From positions 80,316-144,315 of the forward strand of contig JASANC010001904.1 of assembly GCA_030248135.1 (NCBI GenBank): a stretch of 64,000 nt of DNA. Reading direction: 5' to 3'. Position numbers and translations under genes: made by a program. The notes under the pieces are model-generated. The model was not told where the DNA came from, searched no databases, and worked only from the letters and a program-made list of their open reading frames with translations. Shown here piece after piece: positions 22,951 to 34,800 of the stretch (position 1 is its first letter; every line of letters starts with the position of its first letter). This DNA is from Theristus sp. LFF4_11. Its lineage: Eukaryota > Nematoda > Chromadorea > Monhysterida > Xyalidae.

Positions 22951-25468
22951 CTAGCCTATTGACCCGAGCGTATGTGGCTTAATCAATGCCAAGCCTTTTT
23001 GGTGAAGTGGCATTGACTTAGAAAGAAAAAACAGTAACGTTTACTGAATAATAACCCTGAAGAAAATTTACCTTGTGCTGCCGTGAAGTCGCCTACAATA
23101 CAATATTTTTGATGTATTTGAAAATAAATAAAAATGCGAAGTTTATGATTTTGCTATTTTTACCCGTTTACCCTAACCGAAGGCAAGCCTTTTTGTAAGT
23201 GAAGTAAAATTGAATAAAAAATATAAAAACTAACGTTTTTTTCATTTACCCGTTTTAAAAAGCTAATGCTTTTTTTACCCGTTTACCAAAGCCAAGACTT
23301 TTTTGTAAAGTAAAAATGCGAAGTTTATGATTTTGCTATTTTTCCCCGTTCACTCTAACCTAAGTCAAGCCTTTTTTGTATGTGAAGTAAGATTAAATAA
23401 AAAACATAAAAATTAACGTTTTTTTCAATTACCCGTTTTAAAAAGCTAATGCTTCTTTTACCCATTTACCTAAGCCAAGCCTTTTTTGCAAAGTAAAAAT
23501 GCGAAGTTTATGATTTTGCTATTTTCACCCGTTCACCCTAACCTAAGTCAAGCCTTTTTGTATGTGAAGTAAGATTGAATAAAAAAATATAAAAATTAAC
23601 GTTTTTTTCATAAAAAATACCCGTTTTAAAAAGCTAATGCTTCTTTTACCCGGTTACCCTAACATAAGCCAAGCCTTTTTTCTAAAATGAAAATGAATTG
23701 AAGAAACAAAAAAGTGACGTTTATAATTTCGTTTTGCAGTCATTGCTTCTTTTTACCCGTTTACCCCAACATGACCCTAACATTTGGCAAAGTGAAAATG
23801 AATGGTAAATACCATTTCGACCTAATTAAAAAACTAACTTTTTTCAGAGACGGTTTTGTTACATCTTTCGCAGTCGCTCGTCAAGTTTTGAGCAGCAACA
23901 ATTGCCAGTTGCCCATCGTGCGTTACGTTGAAATTATCGCTCATAAACACGGAGTATCAATTTGAAAATGAAACATGGAGTATCAATTTCAATGAAATTT
24001 ACTTGTTTTGAATCCAAAGTGCTCTATCTATTATACTAAAAATGCAATTTGTCTGTCTGTCTGTCTGTCTGTCCCTGTCATTTTCATGAAATTTGAATTG
24101 GCGCTCATTTTTGCTATTTTTGCTATTTAAGAAAACTTCATCTCAATTTCCTTAACCTATTTTTATCAAAGCCAGTTGAGATTGTTTTCTCAAAACGTCG
24201 CTCTTCATAGCTGGAGTCATCATGATACTCTTTGGTCAACAGAGACAGTTCAGCGCAGCACAGGCAAATGGAAGCGTGGCTGATCAAAACTTGATGATCG
24301 ACTGGGAAAGATGTAACAAAACCGTCTTTGAAAAAAGTTTGAAATTTTTTGTTTTTAAAAATCGGGTTGTAAAACGCACATCGACATCGGCATTGCAAGT
24401 TGCACTTTGGATTCAAAACAAGTAAATTTCATTGAAATTGATACTCCATGTTTCATTTTCAAATTGATACTCCATGGTTATGAGCGATAATTTCAACGTA
24501 ACGCACGATGGGCAACTGGCAATTGTTGCTGCTCAAAACTTGACGAGCGACTGCGAAAGATGTAACAAAAACGTCGCTGAAAAAAGTTAGTTTTTTAATT
24601 GGGTCGAAATGGTATTTACCATTCATTTTCACTTTGCAAAATGTTTGGGTCATGTTGGGGTAAACGGGTTAAAAGAAGCAATGACTGCAAAACGAAATTA
24701 TAAACGTCACTTTTTTGTTTCTTCTATTCATTTTCACTTTAGAAAAAAGGTTTGGCTTATGTTAGGGTAACCGGGTAAAAGAAGCATTAGCTTTTTAAAA
24801 CGGGTATTTTTTAATAAAAAAACGTTAAGTTTTGTATTTTTTATTCAATCTTACTTAACTTACAAAAAGGCTTGCCTTAGGTTAGTGTGAACGGGTAAAA
24901 ATAGCAAAATCATAAACTTTGCATTTTCACTTTGCAAAACAGGCTTGGCTTAGGTAAACGGGTAAAAAAGCATTAGCTTTTTAAAACGGGTAATTGAAAA
25001 AAAACGTTAATTTTTATGTTTTTATTCAATCTTACTTCACACACAAAAAGGCTTGACTTAGGTTAGTGTGAACGGGTAAAAATAGCAAAATCATAAACTT
25101 CGCATTTTCACTTTACAAAAAAGGCTTGGCTTAGGTAAACGGGTAAAAAAGCATTAGCTTTTTAAAACGGGTAAATGAAAAAACGTTAGTTTTTATACTT
25201 TTTATTCAATTTTGCTTCACTTACAAAAAGACTTGCCTTCGGTTAGGGTAAACGGGTAAAAATAGCAAAATCATAAACTTCGCATTTTTTATTTATTTAA
25301 ATACATTAAAAATATTGTATTGTAGGCGACTTCACGGCAGCACAAGGTAAATTTTCTTCAGGGTTATTATTCAGTAAACGTTACTGTTTTTTTCTTTCTA
25401 AGTCAATGCCACTTCACCAAAAAGGCTTGGCATTGATTAAGCCACATACGCTCGGGTCAATTGGCTAG
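22951..25468. mobile_element. Foldback element M2 with internally repeated arms
   Basis: The arms (22951 to about 24030 and about 24400-25468) are inverted copies. The left starts CTAGCCTATTGACCCGAGCG and the right ends with its inverse, CGCTCGGGTCAATTGGCTAG. Mirror positions sum to about 48420. Each arm holds three to four direct repeats of roughly 170-180 bp (TTTACCC, GCCAAGCCTTTTT, GCGAAGTTTATGATTTTGC). Long inverted arms made of direct subrepeats, around a short unique centre (about 24030-24400) with no transposase, are the classical foldback design. No clear target-site duplication was found. Confidence 0.8.
24051..24073. repeat. (GTCT)n microsatellite
   Basis: Nearly six perfect GTCT units lie in the unique centre of foldback element M2. 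No further function is visible. Confidence 0.9.
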
Positions 25469-25884
25469 TACCGTATAAGACCAGAGAAAATTGTAGCGAT
25501 CTCTGTTTTTATCAATCACTGGTATCAGCATCACTGGTGACATCAAACCACATCAATCAACCTTCATCATCATCTCGACCTTGCTCAACCAATCGGTGCA
25601 ATCCTTGTCTGAAAACCGCGAGAATTTTGGTTTGCTGATGATGCGTACCTTGTTACAAGCGAACAGATGTGCAACTAAATAAGAAAGATTTTCCACAGCG
25701 CATCCATACCAGAGAGGATGTTTATTTACCTGAATTTGCTCGCTTGTTTTTTCTGTTAAAAGTTTGCAAAAACCAAAATGCCACGTGCCTTCAGACAAGG
25801 AATTTCACTACAGTACACAAAACTACAGTACGACGATCTCAACACTTCAACCAAAAACAACTCCACACTCATCAGCGACCAACG

Positions 25885-28800
25885 ATGCGCCATTCCGCTT
25901 CGCCATCGCCAGCCCCCGCACTGTTGCTCGCCACGATCATCTTTGCTCCCCTTTCCCATTCACCACCTGTTGCGGTTGCAGAGTCAGCGCGATGCTACCG
26001 TATAAGTGAGCCCGTGACTTGCGCGAATACGACGCCGACGGACGTAAGATGCTATCGGGTGGGCCGATTTCCCCCGTTGGAGAGCACGTTGAAGGAATAT
26101 TGGCCGGCGGGGGGCTGTGTCGACGACAAAAAGGAATTGTACTTAACAGCAAAGGAGGTTGTTTAAAAATGCGACCTAATTTGTTGTATTTTCACACTTT
26201 TTGCTTGTCTTGTGAGCCTGCGATATTCACTGGTATTCGGGATTCCAAAGGCAAGGCAAGCCGAACGCTGACGGGTGGTGTTTGAGGCTGGGAGGTAGGG
26301 AATCAAAACCAGCAAGGCAATAAGCCACCGCCACTGTGAGGGAGACTTTTCAGCGGCTTTATTTCATTCACACGTTTCTTTTGATTATAAGTTGTATTTG
26401 CATTTCTTTACAGCAAAATTACGCAAAAAACAGAAAAAGAATTTAATGTTTTTCTTTATTTTTTAGTACCGATACCGTAACAAAGGATGCGACGAAAACA
26501 GGCACATGTTGGAGAGAACGGAGAGCTTCTGCAAGTACGACGTGTTTGAAAGGGGTGCCTCCGAGCAAACAGTGCTGCTCTGCTGTTGTCAAGGAGAAAA
26601 ATGCAATGTCCAACAGCTTCAAAAGGCACTAAATTTTTTTTCTGAAAACTTATGCATTAAAAAATTCGAAAAGATGTTGAACAATAATCGCATTGCATTT
26701 TAAATACACAATTTTAAATACATTTACGGTAAATATCTAAAACGGGCTAATTATAATACCAGAGAAAAGTGCGCTTTCTGCGCATTTAAAAGGTGGAATA
26801 TGATCAGTAATTATGAAAGTTATGTGCTAAATAGAATAGACCTTTTTCAGAACAAAATATATTGACATTATCTAAAAATGCGGGAGACGCATATAAAAGG
26901 AGGAATATGGCCTTGTGTAAGCAGTGAAAGACTTGGCTCGACAACGCTTTTCAAGTCTCTGATGTGGTACACACGGATACAAGTACATAAGAGTTATATT
27001 TTTGCGCCGCGTTTGCTGTTTAAAAGCTTGCTGAAAAGCGTAAAAACTTTGAAGTTATTTTTCAATTGTCCTCTTCAGTTTAGTCTAAAATCACACCATG
27101 TGCGAAATTCTGTAAATTCTGTGCAAAAACAGAAACATCAGAAATTGCAAAATATTGCTGCATGTAGCTTTATCGTTGTTGTTGTTGTTGTTTTGTTGGG
27201 ATTTTTAGGCGATGTTTTTAGCCAGGGCTAACCCAGAGAAGCGTACAGAACGCCATTGAGTAGGGCGCCCATTGAGTTTTCTCTGTCATTAAGTGCCTAC
27301 ATACCCCTCGGCGGGGCTCGATCCCCCGAGCGCACAGACTGTAGTCTAACGCACTACCACCAGGCCACGAGGGTGACAATTGTTGTTGTTGCTAACGTAC
27401 GCACCGCTGTGCATACAGCAGCACCAGTGCAAAAAGTGTTGTCTTTCGTTGATTTTCACCCTTTTTACCAAACTCTTGTGACAGGATAAACCGGTGAGTC
27501 ATTGCCACAGAAGGAGACCTTGCGTTCCCCAACGCCTCTGCGATACACTTTGTGCAAACCAGTGTCAGCGATCTAAAGTCTGATCGTTATTTTAGTGGTT
27601 TTAGTGGTCGCTAAATGCTAGAAAAAAAGCAAATGTGAAAGTTTCATTTGTCTACAATGTACGAGGGTTGCCACTTCCAACCGAAATAAAAAATAAACGG
27701 CGCAAAAATATGACTCTTATGTACTTGTATCCGTGTGTACCACATCAGAGACTTGAAAAGCGTTGTCGAGCCAAGTCTTTCACTGCTTACACAAGGCCAT
27801 ATTCCTCCTTTTATATGCGTCTCCCGCATTTTTAGATAATATTCTGACTTTTACATAAGCCCCGAAGGTCGGACCAAAATCACAATTTTGGATACACTTT
27901 TCAAGTTAGGATTGTTGATGTTTTTTGTGGTTTTGGGTTTGTAGAAAATTGTGAGTTTATTTGTTAAGTGAGGGTTGTTGAGATATAGGGATATGATTTG
28001 TTTGTTGTGTGTATTAGAGATTGAGGTTGTGAGAGTTTTGTTGGTATTTTTTATTGGTTGATTTTTGATATTTTGATTTTAAGAGGTGATATACCCCGGA
28101 CAACTCAGGTTTTTCATTTTTCGTTTTTAGGCCAATTTCGTCTATGCTATTTTTACGGCCGATTCGCCCGAAATCGTCACGATTCGGTATCTAGAGTTGC
28201 TCACATAAGAAAACTAACCCAAAATCCGTGATCGGCGCAATGAATTACACTGGAAAACATAGATTTCTTGTTTTTCATTTCTGGACGGTTTCACTAAATT
28301 CCACGGCCGATTCGCCCGAAATCGTCACGATTCGGTATCTAGAGTTGCTCACATGAAAAAACTAACACAACATCCGTGATCAGTGTATTTAATTACCAAG
28401 GAAAACACCGGTTTTAGTTTTTCATTACTGGACAGATTTCGCCAATTTACACGGCCGATTCGCCCGAAATCGTCACGATTCGGTATCAAGAGTTTCTCAC
28501 ATGAAAAAACTAACACAACATCCGTGATCAGTGTATTTAATTACCATGGAAAACACCGTTTTTTGTTTTTCATTTCTGGACCGATTTCGCTGAAGTCCAC
28601 GGCCGATTCGCCCGAAATCGTCACGATTCGGTAACTAGAGTTGCTCACTTGAAAAAACTAACACAAAATCCGTGATCAGCGCATTGAATTACCCTGGAAA
28701 ACACCCTTTTCTTATTTTTCGTTTCTGGACCGATTTCGCCAATTTCACGGCCGATTCGCCCGAAATCGTCACGGTTCAGCATTAGAGTACTCACGTAAGA

Positions 28801-31800
28801 AAACTAACCAAAATCCGTGATCACCGCATTGAATTACCCTGGAAAACATCTTTTTCTCGTTTTTCGTTTCCGGACCGATTTCGCCAATTTCCACGACCGA
28901 TTCGCCCGAAATCGTCACGATTCAGTATCTAGAGTTGCTCACATAAGAAAACTAATCCAAAATCCGTAATCAGCGCATTGAATTACCATGGAAAACACCC
29001 TTTTCTTGTTTTTCGTTTCTGGACCGATTTCGCCAATTTCCACGGCCGATTCGCCCGAAATCGTCACGATTCAGCATCTAGAGTTGCTCACGTAAGAAAA
29101 CTAACCCAATATCCGTGATCAGCGCATTGAATTACCCTGGAAAACATTTTTTCTTGTTTTTCGTTTCTGGACCGATTTCGCCGATTTCCACGGCCGATTC
29201 GCCCGAAATCGTCACGATTCAGTATCTAGAGTTGCTCACGTAAGAAAACTAACCCAAAATCCGTGATCAGCGCATTGAATTACTCTGGAAAACACCCTTT
29301 TCTTGTTTTTCGTTTCTGGACCGATTTCGCCAATTTCGACGGCCGATTCGCCCGAAATCGTCACGATTCGGTATCTAGAGTTGCTCACATAAGAAAACTA
29401 ACCCAAAATCCGTGATCAGCGCATTGAATTACACTGGAAAACATAGTTTTCTTGTTTTTCATTTCTGGACCGATTTCGCCGATTTCCACGGCCGATTCGC
29501 CGGAAATCGTCACGATTCAGCATCTAGAGTTGCTCACGTAAGAAAACTAACCCAAAATCCGTGATCAGCGCATTGAATTACTACGGACTAAACATTTCTC
29601 CTATTTTTCGTAGCTCAGACAAAATTTGTAAGAGTGAAAACTGATACTCAGTCAAAATGCTACGAACTTTCAAAAATGCACAATTTTAACTCAAAAAAGT
29701 GCCCGGGCAAAAAAATAAACTAAATTTTCAGAAAAAACGGATGAAATTACCCTAGGAAACATTTTTGTTCAACTGTGAAAGTGTCCCAGCTAAAAATTGA
29801 AAGGGCGAACACTTAAAACCAGGTGAAAACCCTCCAAACAATTAAATTGCCCAATTTTTTACCCAAAACAGGGTCTGGGTAAAAAATTAACCCGATTTTC
29901 AAAATCTCCGGATGGAATTACCCCAGGGAACATTTTTGTTCGACTGTGAAAGTGTCGCAGGCAAAAATTTAAAGGGCGAACACATGTTGATTACATAGCT
30001 GAAAAAAAAATACAAAGGGAAAGAAGTAACACTGTTTTCAGAATAGGTTTTTCGTGTCTACAGCGTATGAAAAGTAGTCGGATAAAATTTTTTTCGCGGC
30101 TCCAAGCACAACTTTGGGTGTTCGTTTCGTGTGCACGGAACCAAGTTTGTGGCTTATACTATGCTCGCGGGACGCAGCGAGCAAATTTGAAAAAAGTGCG
30201 CGAGGGGATAACGGCTCATATTATGCGTGATGCGCTCTCCGCTCGCGCATCCGCATGATACGTTGGTCACACATTCTTCTAAACCCCGGACAACTCAGGT
30301 TTTTCATTTTTCGTTTTTAGGCCAATTTCGCCTATGCTATTTCTACGGCCCATTCGCCCAAAATCGTCACGATTCAGTACCTAGAATTGCTCACATAAGA
30401 AAACTGACCCAAAAGCAGTGATCGGCGGTTGAATTACCCTGGAAAACACAGTTTTCTTGTTTTTCATTTCTGGACCGGTTTCACTAAATTCCACGGCCGA
30501 TTCGCCCGAAATCGTCACGATTCGGAATCTAAAGTTGCTCACGTAAGAAAACTAACCCAAAATCTGTTATCAGCGCATTGAATTACCCCGGAAAACACAG
30601 TTTTCTTGTTTTTCATTTTTGGACCGATTTCGCCAATTTCCACGGCCGATTCGCCCGAAATCGTCACGATTCAGTACCTAGAATTGCTCACATAAGAAAA
30701 CTAACCCAGAATCCGTGATCAGCGCATTGAATTACCAAGGAAAACACCGTTTTTTGTTTTTCATTTCTGGACCGATTTCGCCAATTTCCACGGCCGATTC
30801 GCCCGAAATCGTCACGATTCAGTATCTAGAGTTGCTCACATAAAAAACTAACCCAAAATCCGTGATCAGCGCATTGAATTACCCTGAAAAACACCCTTTT
30901 ATTGTTTTTCGTTTCTGTGCCGTTTTCGCCAATTTCCACTGCCGATTCGCCCGAAATCGTCACGATTCAGCACCTAAAGTTGCTCACGTAAAAAAAACTA
31001 ACCCAACATCTGTTATCAGCGCATTGAATTACCATGGAAAACACCGTTGTTTTGGTTTTTCATTTTTGGACCGATTTCGCCAATTTCCACGGCCGATTCG
31101 TCCGAAATCGTCACGATTCAGTACCTAGAATTGCTCACATAAGAAAACTAACCCAGAATCCGTGATCAGCGCATTGAATTACCATGGAAAACACCGTTGT
31201 TTTGGTTTTTCATTTCTGGACCGATTTCGCCAATTTCCACGGCCGATTCGCCCGAAATCGTCACGATTCAGTATCTAGAGTTGCTCACTTAAAAAACTAA
31301 CTCAAAATCCGTGATCAGCGCATTGAATTACCCTGAAAACACCATTTTCTTGTTTTTCGTTTCTAGACCGATTTCGCCAATTTCAACGACCGTTTCGCTT
31401 GAAATCGTCACGAATCAGCATCTAAAGTTGCTCACGTAAGAAAACTAACCCAAAATCCGTGATCAGCGCATTGAATTACCCTGGAAAACACCATTTTCTT
31501 GTTTTTCGTTTCTAGACCGATTTCGCCAATTTACACGGCCGAATCGCCCGAAATCGTCACGATTCAGCATCTAAAGTTGCTCACGTAAGAAAACTAACCC
31601 AAAATCCGTGATCAGCGCATTGAATTACCCTGGAAAACACTATTTTCTTGTTTTTCGTTTCTAGACCGATTTCGCCAATTTCCACGGCCGATTCGCCCGA
31701 AATCGTCACGATTCAGCATGTAAAGTTGCTCACGTAAGAAAACTAACCCAAAATCCGTGATCAGCGCATTGAATTACCCTGGAAAACACCATTTTCTTGT

Positions 31801-34800
31801 TTTTCGTTTCTAGACCGATTTCGCCAATTTACACGGCCGATTCGCCCGAAATCGTCACGATTCAGCATCTAAAGTTGCTCACGTAAGAAAACTAACCCAA
31901 AATCCGTGATCAGCGCATTGAATTACCCTGGAAAACACATTTTTCTTGTTTTTCGTTTCTGGACCGATTTCGCCAATTTCCACGGCCGATTCGCCCGAAA
32001 TCGTCACGATTCAGCATCTACAACACAGGGAACTCATGATATATGATGACATTGATGCGTGGAAGATGCGGTTAATGTGAAACTCATCGGGGCGTTCATT
32101 AGCATTTATCAACAACGAAATTGCGGAAGATGACTCATAGGGGCGTCAAATCATACCATATCATACATTTATTAACAATCAACGAGAATCTTCATCTGTC
32201 GTCTCATTAACGGGGTGAAAATGCAGTGGTTTATGTGCGTCACACATTAGTTACATTAACTGTACATTAGTGGCATCAACATAATCATAAAACATCATCT
32301 TTCACATTTATATGTAGTTAATGAAATGTTAAATGCAGTGGCTTGCTTGCGTCACACATTATCTACATTAACAGTTAGGATGATTACAGATGAGCATTTG
32401 CGCACATTAGAGTCATCATTAGCCACATCAATGCATTCGAAATCAACAGCGTTGATGACTGTTAAGGAGCTGAGATCGGTAAAATGTTAATAAGACGGAT
32501 TAACATCAACAGTTCATCTTCAATGCATCTATGTCATCATATATCATGAGTTCCCTGTGCAATTGCTCACGTAAGAAAACTAACCCAAAATCCGTGATCA
32601 GCGCATTGAATTACCCTGGAAAACACCATTTTCTTGTTTTTCGTTTCTAGACCGATTTCGCCAATTTCCACGGCCGATTCGCCCGAAATCGTCACGATTC
32701 AGCATCTAAAGTTGCTCACGTAAGAAAACTAACCCAAAATCCGTGATCAGCGCATTGAATTACCCTGGAAAACACCCTTTTCTTGTTTTTCGTTTCTAGA
32801 CCGATTTCGCCAATTTCCACGGCCGATTCGCTCGAAATCGTCACGATTCAGCATCTAAAGTTGCTCACGTAAGAAAACTAACCCAAAATCCGTGATCAGC
32901 GCATTGAATTCCTACGGACTAGACCTTTTTCCTATTATTTTTCGTACCTCAGACAAAATTTGTAAGAGTGAAAAGCTGATACCCAGTCGAAATGCTACGA
33001 ACTGTAAAAAATGCACAATTTTGACGAAAAAAATGCCCGGGCAAAAAAAATTTCACAATCTACGGATGAAATTACCCCAGGAAACATTTTTGTTCGACTG
33101 TGAAAGTGTCGCAGGTAAAAATTGAAAGGGCGCACACTTAAAACCAGGTGAAAACCCTGCGAACTTTTAAAAATGCCCAATTTTTTACCCAAAACAAGGT
33201 CTGGGTAAAAAATTAATTCGATTTTCAAAATCTCCGGATGGAATTACCCCAGGAAACATTTTTGTTCGACTGTGAAAGTGTCGCAGGTAAAAATTGAAAG
33301 GGCGCACACTTAAAACCAGGTGAAAACCCTGCGAACTTTTAAAAATGCCCAATTTTTACCCAAAAACAGGGTCTGGGTAAAAAATTAACCCAATTTTCAA
33401 AATCTCCGGATGGAATTACCCCAGGAAACATTTTTGTTTGACTGTGAAAGTGTCGCAGGTAAAAACTGAAAGGGCGCACACATGTTGATTACATACCAGA
33501 AAAAAAAGGACAAAGGGAAATAAGTAACACGATTTTCAGAATAGGTTTTTCGTGTCTAGAGCGTATGAAAAATCGTCCGATGAAAATTTTTTCGCGGCTC
33601 CAAGCACAACTTTGGGTGTTCGTTTCGTGTGCACAGAACCAAGTTTGTGGCTTATACTATGCTCGCTGCAGGGCAGCGAGAAAGTTTGAAAAACGCGCGC
33701 GAGGGGAAAACGGCTCATATTATGCGTGATGCGCTGTCCGCTCGCTGACGCTCGCTCGCGCATCCGCATGATATACAATGTTGACACAAGAATAGGAATC
33801 ATATACAATACGTATGACAAAAGTTTTAAAACAGCATGCAAACCGTAAAAATTGGTACCACTAATCAATTTCTTTGTGAAAAATATTTGCGCCGTTTTCT
33901 GATTTTTGCCTTGTTCTTTTAAGTTTTTTTGGGATGGTGGGTGAATTTGTCATAGATTAGATAGACCACAAAAAACCAACATTAGATGCAGAACAATGCT
34001 AGAATGAGTGCATTGCTTGCCGATGCCACAGCAAATTATTTGTTTTTGGTTTGAAAAAAAACATTTTTAAGTTTAGCCCAAGGGATGCAAATCTATGTTA
34101 GTTAGTTTTATGTCTTATGACTTTTATTCACATAACATAGATCCACATTCAGATTTTTAAGACTGTGTAGCAAAAGAATGAAGATTTGAAGCTCTGATTT
34201 ATTGTACTGAAAGACAGAATGAACATAAAAAATAATGCACTTTATTTTTCTTATTTTAGTTGACAAAACCATAGTTAAAATAAGCGGTTAGTTATAATAC
34301 AAAAATTAGTTGTGGAAAACGTTAAAAGATAGCACCAATTTTTACATTTTGCATGCTGTTTCAAACTAAAACCTTTGTCGGACGTATTGTATATGATTCC
34401 TATTCTTGTGTCAACATTGTATATGTCAATATATTTTGTTCTGAAAAAGGTCTATAAAATTAATCTGATTTTCAAAATCTTCGGACGAAATTACCCCAGG
34501 AAACTTTGTTGTTCGGTTTTGGAACAATTTCAGACAAAAATTGAAAGGGCGAACACTTCTAACCCCACAAAATCCGTTGACGTTTTGAAAAACCCCAAAT
34601 TTAGCCCCAAACAAAGGTCGGGGCAAAAAATTAATTTGATTTTTAGAATCTTCGGATGAAATTACCCCAGGAAAATTTGTTGTTCGGTTTTGGAACAACT
34701 TCAGACAAAAATTGAAAGGACGAACACTTCAAACCGCACAAAATCCTTTGACGTTTTGAAAAAACCCAAATTTAGCCCCCAACAAGGGTCGGGACAAAAA

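Noticed and set aside
18784..31128. Frames such as NYPGKHPFLIFRFWTDFANLHG in both inverted arms
   Set aside because: Translations of the 149-bp A-type satellite.
18121..32930. Regular repeats considered as a CRISPR array
   Set aside because: The 149-bp units are contiguous with no unique spacers, and the DNA is eukaryotic with spliced genes.
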